Positions 33,801-44,949 are shown, numbered from the stretch's first letter. The stretch: DNA of 64,000 nucleotides from Prorocentrum cordatum (GCA_963575745.1 CAUYUJ010014556.1:330729-394728); one strand, 5' to 3'. Notes: a model not told the origin generated them from the sequence alone. A program made the numbers and translations.

Positions 33801-36353
33801 ATTCCGTCCCGCTTCCCAGGCTGCCAGCTGCCCGTTGGGGAGGCATCCAGGGTTGGCCCCCTCCCCCATCGTCCCCTCCCTCTCCAGAGGGCCTGAGTTT
33901 ACCATCTCCCGTGGCTCCCCCCCCCTCGAGGGCGTGGTGGGTGGGTGTTTCGTGGCCGTCCAAATGGCCAGCGCCACGGCGCGGGCGAAACGCGGGGGGT
34001 ATTGGGCGGCTTCCCTTGTCCGATGCCCGTCCCTGGGACGTTATCCCTGAGTTCCACGCGCTGGTGCACCGGAGAGAGACCGGGGCAGGGTCTCCGGAGC
34101 TTCGTGAAGAAGGGGGCCAGGTTCGCGGAGACGACCAGCCAGTACCCCTTGCGATAGAACTGGTGGGGGGACGAAGCGTCTGAGGGATGGAGGCCCCAGG
34201 CGCGCATCGTTCCCGGGATGATCACGGCACTGGTCTCCTCCAGGATTTCCAACCACTCCGGGAGGTCGTAGACCTTGGGATATATCCCTCTATGCTCCTG
34301 GTTCTCGAAGATCCATCCCTTCCTCCATTTATGAAGGTTCCGTATGCACCTTACCGTGGTCTGGGAGAGGGCGTTTCCCAAGACCTCCTTGCCGTTTACA
34401 CCGGTCCCCTCCGGGTTCTCCCAGGTGCGGGTGCCCCCTTTGGTGTTGTGGTCGCAGAAGGAGGTACACGGGTTTTCGAACATCCACACGTTGGCCACTC
34501 CCGGGCCCGGGGGAGTATCTGCCTCTTTGACCAGGGCCTCGGCGACGTCGGGGTTCGAGAGGTCGTGGTCCTCCCTCCTCTCCGACTCCTTGGGGTGCAG
34601 GGGGTTCCGGTACAGCTCCACGGGCTCATCCGCCTGGATGCCCAGCCGCTCCACCGCGCGGGTCGCCCCCGCGGTTCCCGCGAACACCTCCTTGAAGCGG
34701 GGTCCCCAGCGGAAAGCGGGCGTGTCCCCCAAAGCTCCGGGGTGCTCCGAGACGAGCTCCTCCCACAGCTGGAGGGCGGCCCTGATTGCGGGTGCCCGGG
34801 CAGGCTCTGCCGCTGCAGCCCTCCGGCCAGCCCTGAGGGCCGCCTCCCTCGCCGCGGGGCGCTCCTCGCATGCCTGGCACTTGACGTAGGTGCCCCAGGA
34901 GACCTCCGTGCCTCGGGCGTCGCGGTTGAGGAACTCCCCCCAGCCATTCATGACCGTGGCCTCCCTCCGAAGAGTCTGATGGAGGGCTCCCAGGCACGCA
35001 TCCCCTCCCGCTTCTCCCGAGGTCGGTGTTCGGGGGCGGAGGGCGCGGGCGTGCCCCCGGTGGATCAACATCCAGGCCTGAGGTGAGCCCTCCCCGGAGC
35101 GGGCTCCTTCCAGAAGGTGTGTGGTCACCTTCCCACCGTAGTCCATCATCGCGACGTTTAGGACGACATCCTCCAGGAGGCGGAGGGGGAGCACGACCAG
35201 GGTGCGGTAGTCCTTGTCGTGGTGTGGGGCAACCGCGTCGTGGATGAAGATCCGAAGGTCCGCCTCCCCGACCGCCAGCTTGGCCTCCGGAGGCCCCGGT
35301 GATTCTTCCGCCCGAACTGCCTGGTCCAGCTGCTCCGCTCTGGCCGTGAGCGCGTGCGCCCAGACCTCCGTGAGGCTGGGCGGCCCCCTTCCCTCACGGG
35401 CCCAGAGGGCGGCGCCCGCCGCGCTCAGGAGGATGCACTGTTTTCTCTCACAGTCCTCCTGGATGCCCAAGCGCTCCGCGAGGAGAGGGTCCTCTCTGAG
35501 GGGGGGGCGGTCGTGGAAGTCGAGCATGTCCCACTCCCCTCCATCCATTTGGAGGGTCCCCCGCCCTACCCCGTCCCCCGCGTCCGGGGCTTGGAGGAGC
35601 CGGGCGTGACCTCTGCGGTCGGGGGGGCGGGCGTCCCCCCCCCGGGTGCCGCCAGGCTCGGGCGCGAGCCGATCGAGGCAGTCGGCGGCCTCCCGGACCA
35701 GCTTCCAGTTGGGTCCGTCCACGATCCTCCGGAGTACGGCGAGCACCCCTCCTGTCGCCGTCGAGGCCAGGTGCTCCTCCAGGAGGTGGTTCTTGACCGC
35801 GGTCTCCAGGTGCCGGGAGGGCCCCCCCGGGCCTTGAGGAACTCCCGCACATCGGGGCGCGCGTTTATGGCCTGCATTCCGGCCTCCCGCGCCTCCTCCT
35901 CGGGGTCGTCCGGGTCTCCAACTGGGTTGAGGCGATGCGCCTTATGGTGGTTCTCGGTGAAGCCGAAGTCCGGACCGTTGCGGTACTGATCCAAGACGTC
36001 TTCCCGCCCGGGGAGGGGGGTGAACCAGTCATATTCCCCCCTGGTCGGGTCCCAGGCCCGGACGTGCGTGGGTGGCTCGCCCCCCCGCCCGGTTGAGGGC
36101 CCCCCCTGGAGGGCGGCCAGCCGCGCCGGTTGATCCTGTTCCGCCACCACGGGCTGGTCCTTCCAGCCCCCTCGGCGCACCAGCTCCCCCATGAGTGGGG
36201 CCGGCAGTCCCCGAGCGGGTCCCAAGTCGCAGTGGGCGTGGGGGCAGACACCCCCCCCCCTCCCTCACACCCCCGGTGGCTGACGTAGTCCCAGCAAAGC
36301 AGAAGGCCCCCCTGGTCCCTGGGAGTAGCCCCCCGCGCCAGTGCCTTCCGCAC
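30825..36353 (-). CDS. Element I Pol: CCCH, methyltransferase-like, RT, RNase H, second methyltransferase-like
   Basis: One long coding region of roughly 1,800 codons, split into five frames by single-base shifts. From the N-terminus: CWDYVSHRGC plus CPHAHCDLG, a CCCH-type finger (about 36200-36300); a conserved linker; a class-I SAM methyltransferase-like domain (34067-34714); RT (about 32720-33400); RNase H (31911-32264); and a second methyltransferase-like segment (31146-31724). The stop is TGA at 30827-30825. Frame changes fall at mononucleotide runs 36251-36260, 35822-35828, 33917-33925 and 32717-32723. Either the assembly has homopolymer errors or the element has decayed by slippage. 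As written, no single protein results. Confidence 0.8.
31146..31724 (-). other. Element I second methyltransferase-like segment
   Basis: Follows RNase H in the same frame. LVVLDGP (504-510), VLQESGYDTAESVV (521-534) and LLGDRCARSRRLLLAWR (538-554) resemble motifs VI and VIII (the GVPQSRxR signature) of C5 methyltransferases. The motif IV cysteine is at best replaced by a TWVTCSSGS stretch (476-484). Element II keeps the same GY...LGD..AR.RR core (54311-54994), arguing for selection. It could be a structural remnant, or the second half of a split enzyme. Confidence 0.45.
31911..32264 (-). other. Element I RNase H domain
   Basis: Degrades the RNA strand after reverse transcription. Numbered from 32945: D232 (AADWSNGVYG), E265 (AICELFTFLVL), D290 (LYVTDNTNTEIWL) and D340 (NSSMDLISRE) supply the four expected acidic residues in order, with the correct beta-strand/helix spacing for RNases H of DIRS-group elements. 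It lies directly after the RT in the same frame as the RT thumb. Confidence 0.8.
32720..33400 (-). other. Element I reverse transcriptase domain
   Basis: Copies element RNA into DNA. Numbered from 33963 in its frame: WGRVPKMNPDRT (211-222) is the fingers; ILIAKRDIAEAFRWIWL carries motif A with D278; LTFGWIGGPGEYMAFG (318-333) is motif B; LLMGDDVLIE has motif C at 362-365. Motif C is MGDD in place of the usual Y/F-x-DD. INAEKKDEEGEF and QICWG (396-415) match motifs D/E. The frame then shifts at the C7 run 32717-32723, and RT thumb/connection sequence (LPEEKVNKI) continues in the next frame. Confidence 0.85.
34067..34714 (-). other. Element I methyltransferase-like domain 1
   Basis: Numbered from codon 1 at 35746 of this frame. 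FKEVFAGTAGATRAVERLGI (351-370) matches the SAM-binding motif I of C5-cytosine methyltransferases. FENPCTSFCDHN (424-435) has the Pro-Cys of motif IV, whose Cys attacks cytosine. IFENQEHRG (479-487) resembles motif VI (ENV). A C-terminal CPGLSPVHQRVELR follows. No N6-adenine DPPY motif is present. The same architecture occurs in element II. Capture of cytosine methyltransferases by dinoflagellate retrotransposons is on record, but activity here is inferred only. Confidence 0.65.
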
Positions 36354-36359
36354 CGCTCG

Positions 36360-39157
36360 GGCGTAATCCGGGGCTGTGGAGGGGGGGGGGGGGCTCCCGC
36401 CACGGGGGCTGTCCCCTCCCCTTCCCCCTCGATCCCCGGTGAGGGACCTCCTGTCTGACCTTTCCCCGGCTCATCCCGCCGCGGCGTGCCGGCGGTGGTT
36501 TGGCGGTGGTTTGGGCGGCGTGGAGGTAGCCACCCAGCATCTCCCCCTCCTCCGAAGTGGTGCTCTGGCTTCCCGCTCCGTCCCTTCCCGCCTCGAGCGG
36601 CGCGTCGGGGGCCGGGTTGTCCCCGCCAGCCCGGGCGGCCGCCTCGTTCAGCGCATCCAAGGCCTCCTGGGTAGGGGGAATCAGGTAGCGGATCTCGCCC
36701 TCTTCGTCGGCCAGGCAGGTGTGGCTCTCGTTCAGCACGAAGCCTCCCGGCGGCGCACTCGCCGAGCGGGGCTGCAGGGCTCGGCCTCCGGTGGCCCCTT
36801 CCCTCCCACGCGAAGGGGGGGGCTCCGGCGACGCCTGCCTCGCGGCCGGCCCCACTTCGTCTTCTTCCGGGTGGGGGCTCAAGGCGGCGCCCCACTCCAG
36901 GGGGTCCACAGGCGGGCTTGATGCTGCCGCCTCCTCCCCCACAGGGAGGGCCTCCTCCTCGTCCACCTCCTGCGCTCCTCCGCTCGTGCGCGGGTAGGCG
37001 TAAAGAAAAGCGGGGCCGAGGAGGGGGGAGGGGCCCTCGGTGGGTGGCTCCCGATTGGTGTTCGGAGGGGGGCGCGGGAACGCGCCAGGCCCGAGGGGGG
37101 GTTCTTCCCACCCACGACCGCCCCTCGGACACACGGGCCCGGGCCCGGGGAGGGTTCCCCCGCCCCGAGACTGGCAGGGTCCGACCCTCCCCCGACGAAG
37201 GCGCGGGGCACCGATCCGGTGGTAGTACTCCGTGGGGTCCTCGACGACGAACGTGCGGGGGATCTTCACGCGGGCTCTCCCGCGCACATCCGGGGCTGTG
37301 GCGTAGGCCGTCAGCTCCGGCAGCGCGGTTGGGTGGGGGCCCAGCTCGGCCTCCACGGACCGGAGCTCGTCCCGCATCTTCGCCCACCAGTGCCACGTGA
37401 GCTCCTCCCAGACCTCCATCAAGTCGGCGAGGGATAGGTACTCCGGCCGGTCCTGATGTTCGCGCAGCAAGAACCGCAGGGCGGTGGTCCTGGGCAGTGA
37501 GTGCTCCTGCCCATAAGTCAGGGCGAACACCCGGATCTGCGTCTGGGCGGCCTCCGCCCACGTGCCAAGGTCTGCGGGGGCCGGCGAGGGGGGCTCCCTC
37601 CTGTGTCCCTCCGCGGCGACGAGGGGCCCGGCGTCCGCGCCTCTTGCGACCGCGAAGTCGGCCACCGTGAGGGCGTTCGGGTCGGCGGGTCCCGCCTTAG
37701 GGGCACCCATCAGGCAGGCCGCCAAGCCATGCGCAATCCGGTTGCTGAGCGGGAGGGGCCAGCCGACCCCCTCCAGCAGGGCGAGGGCCCCCCGGCCATG
37801 TCCGCGCAGGGTCAAGTAGAGCTCCCGCCCAAGATGGGCAGGTCCCGCGGCCACCTGGAAGGTGCCGCATCCCCGCGCGAGGTGGCATACCCTCCGCGCG
37901 GCCCCTTGGAGGTATATGAGGTTCCCCCCCACCGTCCTCTTCCGTCGCGGGGGGACGGTGCGCCCGCAGGAGCGCGGGAACGGAGGAACCCTTCCGCTTC
38001 CTTTCTCCGGGGACGACGGCCTGAGCCGATTCGGCGGGGGTTCCCTCCACCGGCTGGAGGGCGCGGGGGCTCTCCCCCCGCCTCCACGGGGGCGTGGGGC
38101 GGGGGTCCTGGGGCTTCAGCGGCAGCTTGGGGGAGGTCCCCCGCGGTCGGAGGGCGAGGGCCCGCACCGCGCCCCCTGCCCTTCCCCATTGGGCAAGTTG
38201 GGCAGTGACCTCCTCCAGCCGAGGACGCACCGAGGGGAGGAGGAGCGGATTTTCCAGGTGCCCCCGGGCCTGCTCCAGAATCGCGGTCCGCACTCGGCGT
38301 GGCTTCCGGCCCACGGCCACCGCCGCCTCCAGCATCTTCGCCCCCGTCGGCTTGCCCGTGGCACCCGCCTGGAGGTACAGCCCCAGCTCCGTGCTGTTCG
38401 GCTCCATCACCGGCGTTCCCCCCGCCTGGCGCCCCGGGGTGTGGCCCCTCCCCAACCTCAGCAGCTCCTCCTTGCTTGAGGGCGCGTGGAGCAGGCGGGC
38501 GATGCGACCGCCTCGAGGGGGTGGGGGGGCAGATCTTCCCTCCGCGCGCAGGATGGGGCGCGGCTCCCCAAGGGCGTTGAACAGCGCTCCCCCTCCCCGA
38601 GCTTGCTGCCCGGGAGGGATGACCCGCGCGTAGGGGTGGGGAGGGCACTTGCAGGTCAGGAACTTCGCCCACTGCAGCAGGTCGGCCAGCGCACAGGGCC
38701 CCCCCCCGCCCTCACTTGCTTCCCCCAGCTGGGCATAGGTGGCCTCCGTGATTTCCTGGGCGTCAAATGGGGGGCGGGAAGCGTTGAGGCGCCCCTCGGA
38801 AGAGAGGCTCCAGGGTCCCACCGCCCACAGCGGGAACGTCAGCTCAACCTCCACTCCTGGCATCCGAATCCCCACCCGGTCCTTCTTCCCTCCTCTCCCC
38901 CGCGCCTCTCCCCGCCCTATCCCTCGGGCAGTAGTGTAAGGGCGGGCGCCTTCCCGGGTGTCGGCGGGCTCGTAGAGGCGGATCAAGTACTTCCGTCCGA
39001 CCGTGTCCTCCGCCTGGGTGGGGATGGTCAGGGGTGGCGTAGCCTTCCCTCCATTCACAGTCGTGGGGGCCTCCCCATCCCCTTCGGGGGTGCCTTCAGA
39101 CACGAGTGCGCCCGGGGCGCCGTGCGTCAGCTGGCGGCAGTCAGGCCCCACCGGCAC
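36360..39157 (-). CDS. Element I Gag-like region
   Basis: Two frames joined at a C7 run (37924-37930). The upstream frame (39157 to about 37930) is helical and Arg-rich with a CKCPPHPYARV segment. The downstream frame (37932-36360) has ALTYGQEHSLPRTTALRFLL, a Trp-rich helix (VWEELTWHWWAKMRDELRSV), then VKIPRTFVVEDPTEYY, an acidic/Pro-rich tail and a basic RGSRGKGRGQPPWR end. It then shifts frame at a G13 run (36381-36393) into the CCCH finger. YG-x-x-x and KxPRxxxxxxPxxY motifs recur in element II, so these are conserved element proteins. A nucleocapsid/RNA-packaging role is inferred from position and the basic tail. Confidence 0.5.
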
Positions 39158-41476
39158 GCCAGGGGCGGCCGCGGGGTTCGGGACACCTCCTCGGAGGCGG
39201 CCGGCTCCGCGGGCGGGGGGGAGGGAGGCTCCCGGGTTGCCCCCAGTGCGGGCTCCCCCTCCGCAGGGCCCGCAGTGGGGACCGCGGAGGGTTCGGCGGC
39301 TGGCCCGGCATCGCTTAGGCGTGCTGGGTCAGGGGGGGACTTGCTAGTGTCCGCCCTTCCCTCCCCCTCTCGAGCAGGCTGCGGAGAGGGGTTCGCGTGC
39401 CTGAGGCAGAGGCGCTTCCCACCGAACCTGGGTTCCCCAATGTGCCAGCAGCCTGGCTCCGAGCACTGGAGGCTCAGGCGGAGGTTGTGGTACTCCAGGC
39501 CGTGGTAGCGGCACAGGCAGGCCATCGTTGCGCGGCCACCCCCGGGTGTCAGACGTGGGCCCGTCCTCGATGAGCAAAGGGGTGGGCTTGGGTCCCCTCC
39601 GATCCTCGCAAGTGCCATGCTTCTGGAGGCAACAGTACCCTCCCTTCGCGTCCATCCAGCCCACTGCTTCGGCCATGCAGGGTTCCCAGTCGTCTTCCTC
39701 CTGCTGAGGTCCCCGGGGCGGCCGGTGCAGGCGGGCCCCCCTCCGGCAGCAGCAACAACCCCGGGCCAAGAAGGAATGGGCGATGCGCTGGACCCCACCC
39801 CAGAATGCCCTCCAGAGGGTGCGGAAGCCGGCCAGGAAGGGGCTTCCCAGGTCCCTGTCCTCGGTGAGGTCGAGGATGGCCTTGGCGTCGACCGCGGTAT
39901 ACTTCCGGAAGTGCATGGCGAAGGCGTCCACGCTGGGACAGCCGCCCACGGGTCCCGCCCTGCAGAGGTGGACCACCTTGGTGTCCGCACCCTCCAGGCG
40001 GCGTCGGAGGTCAGGGTCCGTGCAGTCATGCGCCCGGGCGTACGGGAAGTCCTGGCCCGCCCGCTTCTCCTTCCGGATGGGGTCACCGTGCTGCCCTCGA
40101 TCCAGGCGTACCCGCTGGCCCCCGACTTCGGCCACGAGGTGGTTGGGCAGCCTCGGGGGCTGGTCGCTCCTCCCTCGGATGATGTCCTTGAAGAAGTCGT
40201 CGTCCACGGGTTGGGCATCAGGCCCCCTCCAGTCGAGATCGAGGAGGAACCGGCGGTTGTCCTCCACCCGGGTGCAGAAATCGCGGAAGGTGGGGGAGCG
40301 CCTCAGACGGCGGTAGAACCAGAAAAAGGGGCGGGCCAGGTGGTCGAGGAGGAGGACCAGAAAGCAGATCCCCATGGCGCCCAGGTAGAAGGAGCCCAGC
40401 ACGTACACGCCTACCTGAAAACTCACCCACCTTTCCCCCGCGAAGACGGTCAGGCCGGCATCCAGCCATCCGTGGGACCACACGATGAGGCGGAAGAAGA
40501 AGTTGGGGCTAGGGACGCCCCGGACCTCCAGCACCACTTCCCGGCGGCGGCCGGCAAACCAGTGGTTCTCCCACCAGGGGGTCTCGTCCGCCTCCTCCTG
40601 CTCCTCCTCGAGTGGGGGTGGGAGAGGCCCACTTCAGCCATTCCACGAACTCCTCCGCGGGGATTTGCTTGGACCAGGGTAGCCCGTCCCCCGGCTGCGG
40701 AGCGGGGGAGGTGCGCCCCCCGCGCAGGGCCGAACGCGGCGGGGGGGCGGTTCCCGAGCCTGGCCCCGCAGGCGCGGGGGGTTCGGCGGGGGCGGAGAAG
40801 CTCCACCAGAACGGGGTCGGCGTCCCACCTGGGGTGTCCTCCGGCGGGGTCGGCGAAGGCGTCCTCACTTCGGCGGGACTCACCGCCGGCGTGGCAGACG
40901 GGGGGGCCGGCGTGCGGGCCCACCCAGGGGAGTCGCCCCAGCGTCCGGGCGGCGCGTCCACGCTTGTGGGGCTGGCCTGCGGCGATGCCGGGGCGAACGC
41001 GAACGACGCGAGTTCCCCCCACCAGAGGGGGGTAGGCGTGCCACCCGGGGCGCTGCCTTGGGCCGAGCCTCCCGCCCTGGCGGATCTCCCCGGGATGGGG
41101 GAGAGGATGGGGGTCAAAGTAGGGGCTGCGAGGTTGGATGAGGTGGGGAAGTCCCCTCCCTCCCCGAGAGATAGCTCGGGGTGGTTCCCGGCCTGAGCGG
41201 CGGCCGGGTCTGGGGCTGTGGGGGCGTCCGGCCCAAAAGGGCCCCCTGTCGAGGGGGGGGCTGCTCCTTGGGGTCGCAACCCGGATAATGCTCTAGTGGA
41301 TCAGGTGGGGCGTCATCCAGCCCGCAGGTGATAGGGTCCCGTGGTAGCCAAACGGGGTGCCCGTATCCCCTCCGCGCCCCGTGGGGCGGGTGGGTCCCTG
41401 CGGCGAGACGGCCCACTCCACAGAAGACCGCGGCGGCCGAGATGAGCGGGACCGCCAAGCAAGCGAGACCAAACAT
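39127..41476 (-). CDS. Element I ORF1: proline-rich, membrane-associated, Cys-rich protein
   Basis: The ATG at 41476-41474 lies 27 bases inside A1. It opens with a hydrophobic signal-like segment (LACLAVPLISAAAVFCGVG). A Pro-rich region contains two GGTPTP(L/F)WW boxes. Two hydrophobic segments follow (VGVYVLGSFYLGAMG and ICFLVLLLDHLA), flanked by aromatic and basic residues, then a region with CCCC, CEDRR and YCC clusters. It ends in a zinc-like LQCSEPGCWHIGEP plus RLCLRHA motif. Frames shift at G8 41253-41260, near 40615 and near 39540. Element II has the same order. An Env- or matrix-like role is possible, but no known family was recognised. Confidence 0.5.
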
Positions 41477-41502
41477 GAGTTAAGGGGGTGCACCCCCTCC
41501 GC

Positions 41503-41611
41503 AAAAAGCACTGCTTAACCCAAACAGCTGCGGGAGCAGGGAGGAGGAGGGGCGACAGAGCACTGCGGCCAGGGGGGAATAAAACCGTTTAGGCGCATGC
41601 CAAACGAAACC
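41503..41611 (-). repeat. Element I split direct repeat A1
   Basis: About 109 bp forming the 5' end of element I, followed outward by ATATATATATA. It differs from A2 by only a few bases. A promoter or leader function for the element transcript is expected here but not shown. Confidence 0.95.
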
Positions 41612-41624
41612 AATATATATATAT

Positions 41625-41715
<91 letters not shown>

Positions 41716-41716
41716 G

Positions 41717-41754
<38 letters not shown>

Positions 41755-41778
41755 AAAAAAAGAGCGAGAGAGAGGGAA
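41625..41778. repeat. (GA)n microsatellite
   Basis: Nearly pure GA repeat up to a 100-N scaffold gap (41779-41878). The true distance between element I and the Penelope-like element is therefore unknown. Confidence 0.95.
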
Positions 41779-41878
41779 NNNNNNNNNNNNNNNNNNNNNN
41801 NNNNNNNNNNNNNNNNNNNNNNNNNNNNNNNNNNNNNNNNNNNNNNNNNNNNNNNNNNNNNNNNNNNNNNNNNNNNNN

Positions 41879-44611
41879 TGGGTGTCTCTCGATTGCAATC
41901 TGAGCTACGTGGGAAAAAACATTCGCGGCATCGAGACCCGCACTGCCGAGCATTTTAATCATCTCTTGCGTCGCAATGCTAATGCCCAAATCCCCGCCTA
42001 CTTTAAAATCCGATCTGTTGGCGTAGGTAAATTTATTCAGGTTCCGCTGCTTTTTCTTTCTAGTTCTAGTGACTTTGAAATGCGATTCATTGAAAAGCAA
42101 TACATATCATTGTACAGGCCTCAACTGAACGTTCCCTTTGTGCGGAAGCATGTTCACACTGCATTTGAGCGCGCCAGTGATTCCCAGCACGTTGTGAAGC
42201 CTTTAGCTACCTCGTCCAAGCCCCGCGTTGTCAGGAATGCCAACCCAGACGCGTTTTTGCACGGATGTCAAATTCAACATGGCGACACGTGGGCGGGAGA
42301 AGAGATCTCCGCAACTTATTGTTTACAAAAGCATAGCCTCTCTGCCTTAGTGTTGAGGCTAGGCGAGCTTCGTAGGAAGGGTAATTCTTCCAATGAGGTC
42401 CTACAGTGGGTGTGCAATCATAAGCAGGATTTAATCCCTCGTCTTCTTGATCGCCTCCCTCGGCTCCTTCGCGGTAATAGTTTAAGTATGGCTAGACATC
42501 GTTGTTTTCAAGTACTTGATGAGAAGTTTTTACGCAACCACGTGTCAGTGCAAATTCGTGTTCCTACGATCCCGCTCCTTCCTCTCCATTCTCTTCTGCT
42601 GTCGGAGATTCGCCAACAGATGACTGCCCAGTTAGCGGCCGGGACTTCTCTGACACTCCAGATGAAGCGGTGTTCTGCCCCCAGCCCTAAACTGATGTTG
42701 GTGAATTCCAAGCATTGGGGTCGCAAGTTGGACCGGTACGAATTTCCGTGCACGTGTGGTGTGTTGCAAAGCATGTTGCGTGTGGGTGTGTCTTCTAATG
42801 GTCATGTTTGTTGTCTTGCTTCTGAGTCTTCTCTGGCCGGTTGCATTCCCAAGAGCTTCCACTATGAAGGGTCACGCGTGTGGTCTCATCACGCTTTAAC
42901 CCAGCAGTTGGAAAGTACTGCGCAACATGTTGTTTCTTCTTGTAATCGCGTGTGTCCCTTTGTTGGCCTTGATCTCAGTGACTTGCATGATCTCACAGCC
43001 AGGGAATTTCAACGTCATAATCAATTCCGTCATTTTGGTGTGGCCCAGAGCGATGTACAATGGTGGCGTCGTGCATTGTTCGACATCGCTGTGGTGGCAC
43101 CAGTTGACAAGCACAAAAGTACGGTTGCTATCATGTGTCCCCGGAGTTGGCAGAGTCGCACTCGCGAGCGTTTTCGTCGTGATTCGTGGCGTGATCAAAA
43201 AATCCCTCGGTGGCCCGTGATTCACGAGGCGTTTGAGGAGCTCCAGGCGCATTGTAGTTATACCGGTATTCCGGTGAGGTCTGTGCAGAGTCACATGTTC
43301 GGAGGTGCTGATTGCTGGCCAAAGATATCTAATCTTGCTGTGAAGAGTCGGCCTCTGGGTTCTTATTCGAAGCACTGTTTGAGAGGTCTCCTCTCTCTGT
43401 TGTCGCGCCATCAATTTCATGCTCTTGTCCACCCGTCCTGCTTCCATCTCTGTTTCTTCTTCTGCTTCTGTTCTCTCTCGCTTTCATTCTTTCAATCTTG
43501 ATTGCCAGGTGTGGAATGACCGAGGCTTCGAGCCTACGATGGTGTCGTTCAAACGAGAGATCGAGAATTTCTTTAACAGTGTTCCGCGCGCCTTGATTTC
43601 GAAAGCATTGGATTGGCTCGTTGCTGAGTGGTACGATAAGCATGGTACCCGGCGTCGATGCATCAAGATTCCTCGGTGTAGGAAGCCGGCCAATCGTTAT
43701 TGCGAGAGTCCCGCGTGTTTCTCTAGGAGTTTCTGGGCTCATTTCCGTAATCTTGCTTGTGGTGATCGGGCGTTTCCTTCCCCTCATAATTGTCGCGTCG
43801 TGTCGTCTAATTCGTTTATCCTTCACGTTGATGATATTAAGCGAATTGTGCAGATGGACTTGTCTTATGGTTTTCTTCATTTTGGCCATGATCTGTTCGC
43901 GCCAAGGGAAGGCATGACACAGGGTAGTAATTTGTCACCTGGTGTTTGTAACGCCGTGTGCTGTTACCTGGAACGGAAACAATGCCTCGTCCCTGCGATC
44001 GTGAGCCCCCCCATGTCCAGCACGTCAACAGCGTTATTTGCCGTTGGACAGATGACATTTTCGGTGTTTTATGTTTTTGGACAAAACACGGCAATGATGA
44101 GGAGGGAATGAGAGCTGTTAAGTCAGCTACCGGAGAGTTCATTAAAGAATTCTCATCTGCGTACACTGGAGCCGTGCATTCTCGCATCACGCGCAAAATC
44201 AATCATGTATGTTTGAACTTGAAGATTGAAGACCCTGCAGTGTTCGTTGGTTTTGATGTCATTTTGGGTTCATGTGTCCAGCTACGCCCTCATATCCGTA
44301 ATGTTGATCTTCTCTCTTCTCCGGCCCCTCTCTCGCTCCCTTTCCCTCGCCATCGGGCTTGGCATGCGAATCGTAGCCTCCAGGAGAAAATTGGCAGTGT
44401 TATAGGCTTGATCACTCAATGTGTGGATCGGTGTCTTGTTGTCGACCCTGAAGGTTCGATTGCGTCTTTGTTTCTCGAACTGCGGTGCCTCGAGTACCCG
44501 TGGAAGGCCCTCGAAGATGCTGCGTCCAGATTGTTGTTGAAGCATCCTTATCTCTCGTGTGTGTCTCGTGCTCTTCTTCGTGCCACAGCGAAATGGGCTA
44601 CCAATGCTTAA
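41879..44611 (+). CDS. Penelope-like polyprotein (GIY-YIG endonuclease + RT)
   Basis: The frame enters from the gap, so the GIY half is missing. LSYVGKNIRGIETRTAEHF has the YIG-equivalent YVG and the catalytic-Arg region, EMRFIEKQYI the Glu, and YRPQLN the final Asn. After a linker with Cys pairs (FPCTCG) the RT starts: VAPVDKHKSTVAIM matches the PLE motif-1 DKG segment. EIENFFNSVP occupies motif A with Glu where Asp is expected; REGMTQGSNLSPGVCNAV is motif B; ICRWTDDIFGV is motif C. Frame changes occur near 43440-43490 and at a C7 run (44006-44012), giving three frames. The stop is at 44611. Non-functional as assembled. Confidence 0.75.
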
Positions 44612-44930
44612 CCCTTGCGTTGCTGCCCCCCTCTTCTTTCTCCCCCATGCACGGCCCATTGATATTTACAGTCGCACATTTGTGCTGGCGCGGTGCGAGT
44701 GATTCCGGCACCCCGGGTGTTTCTCGTCTGTGCTGGGAGAGTGCAGGCACGCATGCTCTGTTGTGCATGTTGATATATCGCGAAAGTAATCTGGGCCGAA
44801 TTTGCGTGCGTGTGTAATTCCTTTGTGCACACACCATCCATTGTCTGTCTTGTTCTCTCCTTGTCTCCCTGCTTCTCTCGCTCTCTGCTGTCTCCATGGC
44901 CGTTGTGTGCTCAGACTACAGCCCAGTGAA
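41879..44930 (+). mobile_element. Penelope-like element with N-terminal GIY-YIG (Naiad/Chlamys type)
   Basis: The 5' side is cut by the scaffold gap. The 3' side ends near 44930, where LINE B begins in the opposite orientation. Base composition is clearly more AT-rich than the flanking YR elements. The endonuclease precedes the RT, as reported for the permuted Naiad/Chlamys clade and unlike classic Penelope elements. I did not find hammerhead-ribozyme core motifs in the 3' region, nor terminal pseudo-LTRs, possibly because of the gap. Confidence 0.75.
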
Positions 44931-44949
44931 GTAGTCAAAAAATCGTCAG

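Larger units (their letters stand above)
28090..41611 (-). mobile_element. Element I: Ngaro/PAT-like tyrosine-recombinase retrotransposon with methyltransferase-like domains
   Basis: In the minus direction: A1 (41611-41503), ORF1, Gag-like region, Pol (CCCH finger, methyltransferase-like, RT, RNase H, second methyltransferase-like), tyrosine recombinase, then B1 (28418-28331), A2 (28329-28220) and B2 (28177-28090). The A1-ORFs-B1-A2-B2 split direct repeats, recombinase and lack of a target-site duplication are diagnostic of YR retroelements. Near-identical repeat copies and complete RT, RNase H and recombinase residues suggest a young copy. Frame breaks sit mostly at mononucleotide runs. Confidence 0.9.

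Noticed and set aside
34067-34714. DIRS-type N6-adenine methyltransferase
   Set aside because: No D/N-PP-Y/F motif was found; Pro-Cys and ENV-like motifs favour the C5 family. Kept as methyltransferase-like until searched.
28090-41611. LTR (Gypsy/Copia) retrotransposon
   Set aside because: No integrase or protease and no simple terminal LTR pair. The repeats are split A/B units and the integration enzyme is a tyrosine recombinase.
44611-44930. Hammerhead ribozyme in the Penelope-like 3' region
   Set aside because: No CTGATGA core paired with a downstream GAAA in a plausible arrangement was found by eye.
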